NCBI RefSeq assembly: GCF_900167945.1
Contig: NZ_FUZA01000001.1
Location: forward strand, 806,001 to 870,000
From: Dyadobacter psychrophilus
Lineage (GTDB): Bacteria > Bacteroidota > Bacteroidia > Cytophagales > Spirosomataceae
DNA length: 64,000 nt
Direction of reading: 5' to 3'
The notes beneath the pieces were generated by a model, which saw only the letters and a program-made list of their open reading frames with translations, did not search any database and had not been told where the DNA came from. The position numbers were made by a program, and so were the translations under genes. Numbering within the stretch: the stretch's first letter is position 1; every line of letters begins with the position of its first letter. Below, piece by piece: positions 53,682 through 62,464 of the stretch.

Positions 53682-53717
53682 ACACGCGGGTTCATTTTGA
53701 AACCTGCGTGTTTTTTT
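53682..53717 (+). terminator. Terminator downstream of the tRNA-like RNA
   Basis: ACACGCGGGTT pairs with AACCTGCGTGT around a short loop and is followed by a T run on the plus strand. It lies 75 bases beyond the tRNA-like 3' end and is the first strong terminator in that direction. Confidence 0.75.
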
Positions 53718-53729
53718 ATGCAATAGTCT

Positions 53730-53773
53730 GAAAATGAACGAGGCCCGGAACATTCCGGGCCTCGTTCATTTTC
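53730..53773. terminator. Perfect 21-bp hairpin terminator
   Basis: Arms 53730-53750 and 53753-53773 are exact complements with a two-base loop. It lies 15 bases after the stop codon of the large minus-strand gene and is the obvious terminator for it. Confidence 0.88.
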
Positions 53774-53787
53774 GACCATATCAAAAC

Positions 53788-56664
53788 CTACTTTTCATCC
53801 AGTACTTTTCCGATCAGCATTTGGCTTTCATGATTTTCATGCGAGCCGCTTTGTCCCAGTTTTTGGTTGAGATCCTTTAAAACCTTTTTAGAATCTTCGG
53901 TTCCAATCGCAGCCACACGTTGAATTGTGTAAGGCAGAATTTTTGGCAACTTTGCTTTCTCAGCCATTTGAAGTGCCCGCTTCATATCCAATGCTGCTAG
54001 CGGTTCAGCGGCATACCAAACCATTAACGGCAGGTTATGGTCATCCTTGTCCTGTTCTTTTTGCATCAATGCATCCACCACATCCCAGCGCTGCGCCGGA
54101 TCCAGCCTAAGCATTCCGGATGCCAGATAAAGCCTAACCATGGCCGATTGGTCGGTTTGTGCCATTTCTGCAAATTTTTTCAATGCTTCCGGGGAAACCT
54201 GCTTGTCTTCTGTCAGCAGTTGAACGGACCAGCTTCTCATGTATTCGTTTTCGTTTGCCAGGAGGTCCATCAAATCTTTGTCCTCCAAACCTTTCGTAAC
54301 ATGCAATGTCCACAATGCACGGAGCTTGCGGGTTACGTCGGGATTTTTTACCAGGATCTCTTTCAAGGCTTTGTGCACTTTTTTGTTCGCGCCGCGCTCC
54401 TGCAAAATCGTGCGCGCTTGTCTTACGTAGTAATCATTGTCATTCAACTGATAATTAACCAGTTCCATATCAGACGCCTTAGTCAGGTCCACCTTCACCC
54501 ACTTATCGTTTTCGTGTGTGATTTTGAAAATGCGGCCCATGGTTTTGTCGTGCACGTCAGGGTTAGGGCTGTGACATTGGTTTTTATCATACCAGTCAAT
54601 AGCCCAAACAGAACCACTTGCATCATATTTGAAATTCAGCCACTGCGACCACGAATCGTTCATAGCCATGAAATCCGGCCGGTGCTGCGCCACATAACCT
54701 GATCCTTTTTTCTCGAAATGGTCAATGTTCATGCGGGCGCCATTGATGTTGTTCATGAAAATCTCATTGCGATATTCTTTTGGCCAGCTGTTGCCCAGAT
54801 AAATCATCGCCCCTGCATGTGCGTGCCCGCCACCTGCTGCCGCTGACCGGAAATTGCCAGCGTGTGGGCCACGTTCACCAAGCCAATGCACATGGTCGCC
54901 GATGGTCTTGATGTCGTCGTAAGTGTAAGGATTAAAATGCTTGCCTGCCTGGCGCTGGTAACGCGCACCCTGGATCACGTGATACATGTGCGGGATCACG
55001 CAAACGGTGATAAACGGATGCCCGTAATCATTGAAGTCGATGCCCCAGGGATTGCTCGAACCTTCTGCATACACCTCAAATTTGTGCAGCGTAGGATGAT
55101 AGCGCCAAACACCGCCGTTGATTTTTGCCCTGTCCGCTGCCGGTGTCCCTGGTTTGCCAACCTCAGAATTGGTAAAAACACCGTGCGTCCCGTAAAGCCA
55201 GCCATCCGGCCCCCACCTGAAACTATTCAGCACCTCATGCGTGTCGTGCAAGCCCCAGCCGTCGAGCAATATTTGCTCAGGGCCGGCCGGTTTATCCGTT
55301 TTTGGATCAATCGGAATAAATAATAAATTGGGTGCAGAACCCAGCCAAACGCCTCCCATTCCCACTTCTATCCCGCTGATCAGGTTCAGGTTTTCGGTAA
55401 AAATCTTCTTGCTGTCCAAGGTTCCGTCACCATTTGTATCTTCCAAAATCAGTATCCTGTCCCTGCCCTGGCCTTCCGGGGCGCGAACTGGATAAGTATG
55501 TCCCTCAACAACCCAAAGTCTGCCCTTGGCGTCGATCGTAAATGCAATGGGTTTGACAATATCGGGTTCCGACGCCGCCAATGTCACTTTGAAACCTTTT
55601 GGGGGCGTCATTGCAGCAGCCGCTTTTTCACCCGAAAGCCCGGCATTGAGTACTGGATCCAATGGCGGGAGAATGATGATATCTTTCTGTTTCAACTCAT
55701 TGGCGAACTCCGGACGGCTTGGATAGAAAAGGAATTCATCAAAATTAATGTGCGCCCATTTGTCGTTCGCTATGTAAGGGATTTGCGATATACCCGTCTC
55801 ATTATCAATGATCCTGATGAAAATTTCCTGGTTCAGGTATTTCTGCAAATCCACAACCGCAGGCTGTAATGTTGCCCGGCCCTGTCCGGTAATGTGGTAA
55901 ATGACGTTATCCGTGCCCGCCAAAACCAGCTCAACGCGCGTATCCAGCAATGCACCGCCGGAAACTTTAAATGCGGCAAAAGGCTGCGTTACTTTGAACG
56001 GCGCCGACGTTAATGTTCCCGTCAGCTTGTAATTCGTGTTTCCTCCGCTGCTTAGGAAATATTTTCCGTCAAAACCAATCTTCATTTCCTTTTCATGCAC
56101 GGGCGAGGGGTCGTCGCTAAACAATGGGTTTGCAAAAGCATCGCCCGTTGCAGTCCAGTCCTTCAATGTGCCTGTTTCAAAATTCAGGTTCAGGGGTTGG
56201 CCGTCTTTCATCGGCAGTTGTCCGGCAACCGTTTTCTCGGTAACATTCCCTTCCACAACTTCAAAACTGCCTACCATACCCGCAGCGCGGTGCCCGGGCA
56301 CGGAACAGAAATAGGTATCGCTTTGCTCTGCCACAAAATTAATGCTGGTGCTCGATCCTTTTTCCAGGATTACTTTGCTCTTGATGCCCAACTTTTCCAA
56401 AGCAATGTCGTGCGTCATCAGCTCTCCATTGGTGATCTTGATGCGGACCTTGTCACCTTTATTGGCTTTTAATGTCGGGTTACGCGCACCGTCCGGGCCA
56501 AAAAAACCGAGCATTGTTGCTTCCAGTGCATAATCGCGGTCGTACTTTGCCGTATCTGTCTTTGCCAAGGCAGCTTTGGGCTTTTGTTGTGCCGCAATCT
56601 GGTTTTGCAATCCCATCAAACCAACGAAAAGCAGCAGGATCAAAGATTTTCGGAATGTGGACAT
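53788..56664 (-). CDS. Cupredoxin-PVC-type membrane-bound dehydrogenase fusion
   Basis: The 958-residue secreted protein (signal peptide LILLLFVGLMGLQNQIAAQ) begins with a plastocyanin-like copper domain: His85 (LMTHDIAL), Cys120, His125 (TYFCSVPGHRAAG) and Met130 complete a type I copper site. A jelly-roll-like domain (about residues 150-330) follows, then a six-bladed-propeller dehydrogenase typical of the PVC/PQQ-like membrane-bound family (FTIDAKGRLWVVEGHTYPVR, GPDGWLYGTHGVFT, GGGHAHAGAMIYLGN), and Armadillo/HEAT-type helical repeats at the end. The haem c domain found in related proteins (CxxCH) is absent. The copper domain probably accepts electrons from the propeller. Substrate unknown. 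Confidence 0.85.
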   Translation of the reverse strand: MSTFRKSLILLLFVGLMGLQNQIAAQQKPKAALAKTDTAKYDRDYALEATMLGFFGPDGARNPTLKANKGDKVRIKITNGELMTHDIALEKLGIKSKVILEKGSSTSINFVAEQSDTYFCSVPGHRAAGMVGSFEVVEGNVTEKTVAGQLPMKDGQPLNLNFETGTLKDWTATGDAFANPLFSDDPSPVHEKEMKIGFDGKYFLSSGGNTNYKLTGTLTSAPFKVTQPFAAFKVSGGALLDTRVELVLAGTDNVIYHITGQGRATLQPAVVDLQKYLNQEIFIRIIDNETGISQIPYIANDKWAHINFDEFLFYPSRPEFANELKQKDIIILPPLDPVLNAGLSGEKAAAAMTPPKGFKVTLAASEPDIVKPIAFTIDAKGRLWVVEGHTYPVRAPEGQGRDRILILEDTNGDGTLDSKKIFTENLNLISGIEVGMGGVWLGSAPNLLFIPIDPKTDKPAGPEQILLDGWGLHDTHEVLNSFRWGPDGWLYGTHGVFTNSEVGKPGTPAADRAKINGGVWRYHPTLHKFEVYAEGSSNPWGIDFNDYGHPFITVCVIPHMYHVIQGARYQRQAGKHFNPYTYDDIKTIGDHVHWLGERGPHAGNFRSAAAGGGHAHAGAMIYLGNSWPKEYRNEIFMNNINGARMNIDHFEKKGSGYVAQHRPDFMAMNDSWSQWLNFKYDASGSVWAIDWYDKNQCHSPNPDVHDKTMGRIFKITHENDKWVKVDLTKASDMELVNYQLNDNDYYVRQARTILQERGANKKVHKALKEILVKNPDVTRKLRALWTLHVTKGLEDKDLMDLLANENEYMRSWSVQLLTEDKQVSPEALKKFAEMAQTDQSAMVRLYLASGMLRLDPAQRWDVVDALMQKEQDKDDHNLPLMVWYAAEPLAALDMKRALQMAEKAKLPKILPYTIQRVAAIGTEDSKKVLKDLNQKLGQSGSHENHESQMLIGKVLDEK

Positions 56665-56903
56665 AAAAATTATAAAGATTGTGTTATGATTATTCGGTTT
56701 AAAATTAGGAAAAAAAGTATTATATATAGTAGAGTGCAGTTGAGTTTACAGCAACCGAAATTTGCAACTATCTAAAATTTCAAACGGAGAGGTTTTGAAA
56801 AAAGGAAGTGACGCGAATGATATACTTATGTATTGCGCCGATGGAAGTGCGGATTCAACTAGGCCCGAGATTTCTATTTTCTTTCAGCCGCCAGCTGACT
56901 TTT

Positions 56904-58223
56904 TTACCTTATATTCAGAATCTGCCCATATTTTTCACTTGCTCCACCATTATTCATCGTCACATATGCTTCATACTGACCGTCAGGGATTTCTTTGCTG
57001 ATTTCGAAATTGTTGAAGCAAAAGGCCCCATCCATAATGCAAGTGAGGTCGCGCATCTGTGTTAACGAATATTCTTTTTTTGTCGTAATGTTTCGGAGTA
57101 TTAATGTTGGTACCGCGTTATTTGACGAAAATTTCTGAACATATGTCATCACTGGTTCATTCCGGGAGATATCCGTTGCCGCAGCATAATATTCAGTGCG
57201 GGTTGCTTCTAAAAATGCTTTTTTTGACCGCTGTGAAATCAGGCCCAAAATAGGTTGCGTCTCATCTTCCCGAATATGAAAATTCCCATAATAGAGATAT
57301 TTGTAAGTCCTGACCGCCACCGGTTTTGAGTCAACCAAAAGCGATGCTTTATAACTTCCTTTCGGCAATCCGGCTGGAATATTAAGTTCGAGATTGCTGT
57401 AATCTTTCCTGTCAAGAAGCAATTTTCTCGGTTTTACAAAATCGTTTTCAATGATCACTTCGTAACGCTTTCCTGGTAAAAAATTATATCCCTGAACTTG
57501 ATACCTGGCTGATCGGGCGTCTACCCAGGGCATCGCTGCAACGTCAATTGCACCAGGTTTCAAGATGAAATTGTCGGGCAAAACTGCCTTTTTGCTTCCC
57601 CATTCTACTGTGCCTTCAAATTCTCCCACCTGCATATTCCAGGGAAAATTAACACGAAGAACATTCTCACCAGAAGCATCAATTCCCATATTCGCCGGAA
57701 TCCGTACAGACGTTTGATCTGATTTGTTTTTTAGTATCAATGCAGGTAAATCAACAACCGAGCCGCTATCTGTAATTGTATAAGCTGTCCCTCGGATTTG
57801 AAGTGGAATATCAATTTCCAGCCCCTCCTGAACGATCAATTCATAGTCCTTGTCATGATCAACTGCCTGAATTGGATTGGCAGGAATTACGTAAATCTCA
57901 TAAGAGACAGGTGAATAAGTTGCACTTTTTAAATCAAATTTGATTGATTTCCCTTCAAAACTAAACCCATTTGAGATATCGGGAGATGGTTTGTAATCAT
58001 TTGAAGCTTTTAAAACAGGTTTTATAAAATCACCCGCACTATAATTTGCAGGCAGATGAATCACGATCCTGCCGTCGGTGATCTTGATATTTTTTTGGCC
58101 AACCCCAGGCACTGAGAAATCCTCTAAACCGCCAACAGGAATAAAAGAAACGGGGTTAAGCTCATTGCTTTCTTTGCAACCCACAAAAATTGCGATCAAC
58201 GACAAGAGGATAATTTTTTTCAT
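56904..58223 (-). CDS. Large lipoprotein of unknown function
   Basis: From the ATG at 58223 the 439-residue protein has a lipoprotein signal (LLSLIAIFVGCKESN, Cys near residue 16) and at least three beta-sandwich-like repeats (SFEGKSIKFDLKSATYSPVSY, GYNFLPGKRYEVIIEND, LPKGSYKASLLVDSKPV). The repeats look like IPT/TIG or Ig-like domains as in surface glycan-binding lipoproteins. It is not in an obvious SusCD locus. It is divergent from the sulfatase gene. Confidence 0.75.
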   Translation of the reverse strand: MKKIILLSLIAIFVGCKESNELNPVSFIPVGGLEDFSVPGVGQKNIKITDGRIVIHLPANYSAGDFIKPVLKASNDYKPSPDISNGFSFEGKSIKFDLKSATYSPVSYEIYVIPANPIQAVDHDKDYELIVQEGLEIDIPLQIRGTAYTITDSGSVVDLPALILKNKSDQTSVRIPANMGIDASGENVLRVNFPWNMQVGEFEGTVEWGSKKAVLPDNFILKPGAIDVAAMPWVDARSARYQVQGYNFLPGKRYEVIIENDFVKPRKLLLDRKDYSNLELNIPAGLPKGSYKASLLVDSKPVAVRTYKYLYYGNFHIREDETQPILGLISQRSKKAFLEATRTEYYAAATDISRNEPVMTYVQKFSSNNAVPTLILRNITTKKEYSLTQMRDLTCIMDGAFCFNNFEISKEIPDGQYEAYVTMNNGGASEKYGQILNIR

Positions 58224-58355
58224 GGCTTGATAGTTGGAGATGGTCAAGTGAAATTACTTTTTTACATTGAAAAAAGAAAATTTAAAGAAACAAGGGTTAC
58301 AAATTTAAAGCGCTGAATAACAGTGTATAATTAAGGATTATAGAGCATATATTAC

Positions 58356-60059
58356 ATGATCAGAAAATCACTCCGTTTACTGTGCGCGTTAATTACCGCA
58401 ATTTTCATTATTACATTATTAGCCTGGAAACGGCAAGAAACTAATGTTGGTCAGAAAGCAAAACGACCAAACATCATTGTCATCCTTGCTGATGATCTCG
58501 GCTATTCGGATCTGGGATGCTACGGAGGGGAAATCCAAACCCCAAATATTGATTTCCTGGCCCAAAATGGCATTCGTTACCGGCAATTTTATAACACATC
58601 CCGCTGCTGCCCTACCCGCGCCTCGCTGTTGACAGGGCTATATAATCAGCAGGCGGGCATTGGAAAAATGACCGAGCCAGAGAATCAGCCCGGTTATCAA
58701 GGACATTTGACGCCGAATGCTGTTACATTGGCCGAGGTTTTGAAAGCGGCTGGTTACCAAACCGGAATGACGGGTAAATGGCACGTCTCCAATACAATTG
58801 TTCAGAAAGATCCGAAAGAGCAATTGGCCTGGCTAAACCATCAGAAGGATTTCGGCAATTTCTCTCCCATCGAACAATATCCAACCAATCATGGTTTTGA
58901 TAAATTTTTTGGCACAATATGGGGTGTTATTGATTTCTTTGATCCTTTCAGTCTTGTGAATGGAACAGAACCGGTCAAAACAGTTCCGAAAGACTACTAC
59001 CATACCGACGCTATTAATGATACGACCGTTTCATACATCAATAGTTTTGCCAAAACTGATAAACCATTTTTCATTTATGTGGCTCAAAATGCACCTCACT
59101 GGCCGCTAATGGCCAAACCAGAGGACATTGAAAAATACAGAGACACTTACAAAAAAGGCTGGAATGCCATCAGGCAAGCGCGCTATGAAAAAATGGTCAG
59201 GCAGGGACTGATTGATCCCGCAAAAACAAAATTGGAACCCGATCAAAATTTGCAGCAATGGGAAGACAATCCTACCAAAGATTGGGATGCAAAGGCCATG
59301 GCAGTACACGCCGCAATGGTGGATCGCATGGATCAGGGGATAGGACGTATTATTAATGCATTGAAACAGAATGGCCAGCTAGACAACACGTTGATCATGT
59401 TTCTTTCCGACAATGGTGCCAGTCCGGAAGACTGCGCCAAATATGGCAAGGGATTTGATCGTCCGAGCGAAACCCGCGGCGGAGCAGAAATCGTCTACGC
59501 AACAGAAAAACAAGCATTACCAGGGCCTCAAACCAGTTATGCATCTATCGGCCCGCACTGGGCAGCTGTTTCCAATACGCCTTACCGATACTGGAAAGCC
59601 GAATCGCTGGAAGGCGGCATCAACACGCCAATGATTGCGTTCTGGCCCAAAGGCATCACGGCAAAGAAAGGTAGTTTTAGTGACCACGTAGGCCATGTTA
59701 TGGATTTCATGAGCACGTTTTGTGAACTAGCTGGTGCAACCTATCCTACCAAACACAATGGACGGAAAATCACGCCAACCACGGGATCCAGCCTGACAGC
59801 AACGTTCTCGGGAACGTCGTCAAAAGGCCATGAAGAACTTTATAATGAACACTTTGGAGCAAGATATGCAAGAAAAGGAGATTGGAAATTGGTGTCGCTG
59901 GCGCGCGACACAACCTGGCAACTATATGATTTACAAGCCGATAAAACGGAAACAAAAAATCTGGCAGCAAAACATCCTGAAAAGGTAAAAGAGCTTTCGG
60001 GCTTATGGCAAGAATGGGCCGCTACGCATCAGGTCTTCCCGAAACCCAGCAAAAAGTAA
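58356..60059 (+). CDS. Type I sulfatase (arylsulfatase)
   Basis: The 567-residue enzyme has an N-terminal membrane anchor/signal (LRLLCALITAIFIITLLAW) and the sulfatase start NIIVILADDLGYSDLGCYGG with metal-binding Asp46 and Asp47. The catalytic motif C-x-P-x-R is CCPTR at residues 84-88; Cys84 would become formylglycine and needs a maturase, which is not in the window. Later metal-binding residues are in FLSDNGASPEDCAKYGKG. It should cut sulfate esters from aromatic or carbohydrate substrates in the periplasm. It is divergent from a surface-type lipoprotein. Confidence 0.94.
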   Translation: MIRKSLRLLCALITAIFIITLLAWKRQETNVGQKAKRPNIIVILADDLGYSDLGCYGGEIQTPNIDFLAQNGIRYRQFYNTSRCCPTRASLLTGLYNQQAGIGKMTEPENQPGYQGHLTPNAVTLAEVLKAAGYQTGMTGKWHVSNTIVQKDPKEQLAWLNHQKDFGNFSPIEQYPTNHGFDKFFGTIWGVIDFFDPFSLVNGTEPVKTVPKDYYHTDAINDTTVSYINSFAKTDKPFFIYVAQNAPHWPLMAKPEDIEKYRDTYKKGWNAIRQARYEKMVRQGLIDPAKTKLEPDQNLQQWEDNPTKDWDAKAMAVHAAMVDRMDQGIGRIINALKQNGQLDNTLIMFLSDNGASPEDCAKYGKGFDRPSETRGGAEIVYATEKQALPGPQTSYASIGPHWAAVSNTPYRYWKAESLEGGINTPMIAFWPKGITAKKGSFSDHVGHVMDFMSTFCELAGATYPTKHNGRKITPTTGSSLTATFSGTSSKGHEELYNEHFGARYARKGDWKLVSLARDTTWQLYDLQADKTETKNLAAKHPEKVKELSGLWQEWAATHQVFPKPSKK

Positions 60060-60099
60060 ATCCGACATTCGTGCAAATCCGTGCATTCGTGGCCCTAAA

Positions 60100-60131
60100 A
60101 ACGAAAAAAGCCCAGATTTCTCTGAGCTTTC
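60100..60131 (-). terminator. Possible terminator after tRNA-Asp
   Basis: AAAAAAGCCCAGA and TCTGAGCTTT form an imperfect stem (with a one- to two-base bulge) close to the 3' end of tRNA-Asp on the minus strand. Confidence 0.55.
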
Positions 60132-60133
60132 TG

Positions 60134-60207
60134 CGGTCTGGACGGGACTCGAACCCGCGACCCCATGCGTGACAGGCATGTATTCTAACCAACTGAACTA
60201 CCAAACC
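60134..60207 (-). tRNA. tRNA-Asp(GTC)
   Basis: A standard 74-base cloverleaf: acceptor GGTTTGG with CCAGACC and discriminator G, anticodon stem CATGC/GCATG with loop CTGTCAC giving anticodon GTC, and T arm GCGGG-TTCGAGT-CCCGT. It is the intact partner of the aberrant copy at 60249. Confidence 0.96.
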
Positions 60208-60248
60208 ATTAAATAAAGAACTTCAAAACTTAACTTAAACTTTTCCGG

Positions 60249-60350
60249 CCGTCTGGACGGGACTCGAACCGGGCTGCGGAAGTCCGCGACCCCATGCGTG
60301 ACACTCAACGTGAGCCGGGCATGTATTCTAACCAACTGAACTACCAAACC
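60249..60350 (-). pseudogene. Aberrant second tRNA-Asp(GTC) copy with two 14-base insertions
   Basis: Apart from two insertions and the last acceptor base, this 102-base sequence equals the intact tRNA-Asp. The first insertion (60304-60317) sits in the anticodon loop just before T33 and forms a small hairpin (CTCA-CGT-TGAG on the RNA strand). The second (60270-60283) is in the T stem and also forms a GCGG/CCGC hairpin. Acceptor position 72 is G rather than C, so the first pair is G-G. The molecule can hardly be a working tRNA as it stands, unless processed. See the related finding. Confidence 0.75.
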
Positions 60351-60510
60351 AGAATAATTTCACAGCACTTTTCTGTAAAACGTGGTGCAAAACTAGTATT
60401 ATTATTTTCCATTGCAATACTTAGGACACCAATTTAGTTATTTTATTTGCAAAATAATAGTGCCAAAATGAAGAAGAATCTGAAAGTGAAACAGTTGTAG
60501 CCCACATAAA

Positions 60511-61611
60511 ATGACATTAATAAAAGAAGTTATTCAGGTTCTCGAGCAACTCGCTCCCTCAGCCTACCAGGAAAGCTACGATAACGCCGGACTTATTGTA
60601 GGATCAGGAGTGACAGAGGTTTCTGGCGTGCTATTGACATTGGATGTGACTGAGGAAGTGATAGCAGAGGCCATTGAGCGCAATTGTAATCTTGTCGTCG
60701 CCCACCATCCGATTGTGTTTAAAGGCCTGAAAAAATTGAATGGCAGGAATTATGTAGAGCGCACTGTTCTAAAAGCCATCAAAAATGATATCGCCATCTA
60801 TGCCACCCATACGAACCTCGACCACGTTATCAATGGAGTAAACTGGCAAATTGCCAATTTGATAAACCTTCAAAACATTCAAGTACTTGCCCCTAAAAAG
60901 CAAGTACTTTCCAAACTCACTTTTTTCTCCCCTGTCGAAAACACGCAATCCATCCTTGATGCGCTTCATGAGGCCGGGGCGGGAAACATTGGCAATTATT
61001 CCAATTGCAGCTTCCAGACGGAAGGTTCGGGAACATTCCGCCCCAACAGTTCGGCCAACCCGGTGATTGGTGAAAGCGGGAAGCAGGAAGTGGTGACTGA
61101 GCATCGTGCAGAACTGATTTTCCCCTCACACCTTGAAGCCGCCATTATCAGCACTTTGAAAAGGGCACATCCATATGAAGAAGTCGCTTATTATCTTCAA
61201 TCCCTCGAAAATGAAAATCAGGAAGTGGGTGCGGGTGCTTTTGGTGCATTACACGAGCCGTTGGACACGGAGGCATTTCTGCGCTTACTAAAAGAAAAAA
61301 TGCAGCTAAATGTGATCAGACATACCAGACCCGTCAAAGAAACGATTCAGCGTGTTGCCGTTTGCGGCGGTGCAGGAAGTTTTCTATTGCCCAATGCGAT
61401 TCGCGCTGAGGCGGACGTTTTCGTTACAGCTGACTACAAATACCACGAGTTTTTTGATGCCGAAAACGACATTATGATATGCGATATCGGGCATTATGAA
61501 AGCGAAGTGTTTACGAAAAATTTACTCTATAACTATTTATCGGGAAAATTCCCTAATTTTGCACTCTGTTTGTCAGAAGTCAATACCAATCCGGTACGAT
61601 ATTTTGTTTAA
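60511..61611 (+). CDS. Nif3-like dinuclear metal centre protein
   Basis: The 366-residue protein belongs to the NIF3/DUF34 family: LVVAHHPIVFKGLKKLNGRNYVER (HHP metal ligands, given here in part), AIYATHTNLDHVINGVNWQ and the C-terminal DVFVTADYKYHEFFDAEND with GHYESEVFT. A CutA-like insert (about residues 130-230) divides the two halves, as in larger bacterial members. NIF3 proteins form hexameric toroids; the biochemical function (possibly GTP cyclohydrolase I type 2 activity) is unsettled. It precedes a coiled-coil zinc-ribbon gene 44 bases on, a frequent neighbour. Confidence 0.95.
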   Translation: MTLIKEVIQVLEQLAPSAYQESYDNAGLIVGSGVTEVSGVLLTLDVTEEVIAEAIERNCNLVVAHHPIVFKGLKKLNGRNYVERTVLKAIKNDIAIYATHTNLDHVINGVNWQIANLINLQNIQVLAPKKQVLSKLTFFSPVENTQSILDALHEAGAGNIGNYSNCSFQTEGSGTFRPNSSANPVIGESGKQEVVTEHRAELIFPSHLEAAIISTLKRAHPYEEVAYYLQSLENENQEVGAGAFGALHEPLDTEAFLRLLKEKMQLNVIRHTRPVKETIQRVAVCGGAGSFLLPNAIRAEADVFVTADYKYHEFFDAENDIMICDIGHYESEVFTKNLLYNYLSGKFPNFALCLSEVNTNPVRYFV

Positions 61612-61655
61612 ACCTTCACTTATTACGCATTGAAACAAGTCCATTAAAGACATAC

Positions 61656-62402
61656 ATGGAAAACACAATCGCACAAAAATTAGACGCTCTCCTGAAATTG
61701 CAGGAAATTGATTCAAGCCTTGACGAAATACTAAAAACGCGTGGTGATCTTCCTGAGGAAGTCCGGGATCTGGAAGATGAGATTATTGGCTTTGAAACAC
61801 GTTTAGGCAAGTTCAGAAGTGAGATCGCCAACCTGAACACCGAGATTGAGAATTTCAAAAATGCTCAGAAAGAAGGTGAAAAACTGATCAAAAAATACAA
61901 GGATCAGCAAATGAATGTTCGCAACAACCGCGAGTATGATGCGATCACCAAGGAAATTGAATTGCAAGAGCTTGATATGCAATTGGCAGATAAGAAAATT
62001 AATGAAGCCAAAGCACGTATCCGCCTGATCGAAGATGATGCAAACCGTGCAGAATCCGTTTTGAATGAAAGAAACGAAGATCTTAAAGCGAAAAAAGGTG
62101 AACTGAATGTTATTACCAGCGAAAGTGAAGCTGAGGAAAAAGGGCTGATTGCAGAAAGAGAAAAGCATATCAAGAAAATTGAGGATCGTTTGCTGAAATC
62201 TTATCAGAAGATCCGCGACAACTCAATGAATGGTCTGGCAGTTGTTCACGTATCACGCGGCGCTTGCGGAGGCTGTTTCAGCATTGTTCCGCCACAACGT
62301 CAGGCTGACATTCGTGAGCGCAAGAAACTGATCGTTTGCGAACATTGCGGACGTATCCTTGCAGACGTTGAAAGTGTTGAGCCTGTTCATCAGCGCAGAT
62401 AA
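61656..62402 (+). CDS. Coiled-coil protein with C-terminal zinc ribbon
   Basis: The 248-residue protein consists of a long antiparallel coiled coil (residues about 5-180, Glu/Lys/Leu-rich) and a C4 zinc ribbon: ACGGCFSIVPPQRQ and VCEHCGRILAD supply two CxxC pairs. This architecture is typical of the DUF164 (zinc-ribbon, YbgI-associated) family, whose members are found next to NIF3 genes. Function is unknown, probably nucleic acid related. Confidence 0.92.
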   Translation: MENTIAQKLDALLKLQEIDSSLDEILKTRGDLPEEVRDLEDEIIGFETRLGKFRSEIANLNTEIENFKNAQKEGEKLIKKYKDQQMNVRNNREYDAITKEIELQELDMQLADKKINEAKARIRLIEDDANRAESVLNERNEDLKAKKGELNVITSESEAEEKGLIAEREKHIKKIEDRLLKSYQKIRDNSMNGLAVVHVSRGACGGCFSIVPPQRQADIRERKKLIVCEHCGRILADVESVEPVHQRR

Positions 62403-62423
62403 CTTTCCATATAAAAGATTAAG

Positions 62424-62452
62424 AGGTTGTCTTACCCGGACAACCTTTTTTT
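62424..62452 (+). terminator. Intrinsic terminator after the zinc-ribbon gene
   Basis: AGGTTGTC pairs with GACAACCT around a seven-base loop, followed by seven T bases, ending the NIF3 unit. The next gene begins within 15 bases, so it must have its promoter near or inside this hairpin or use readthrough. Confidence 0.88.
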
Positions 62453-62464
62453 ATGGGCTTAAAT

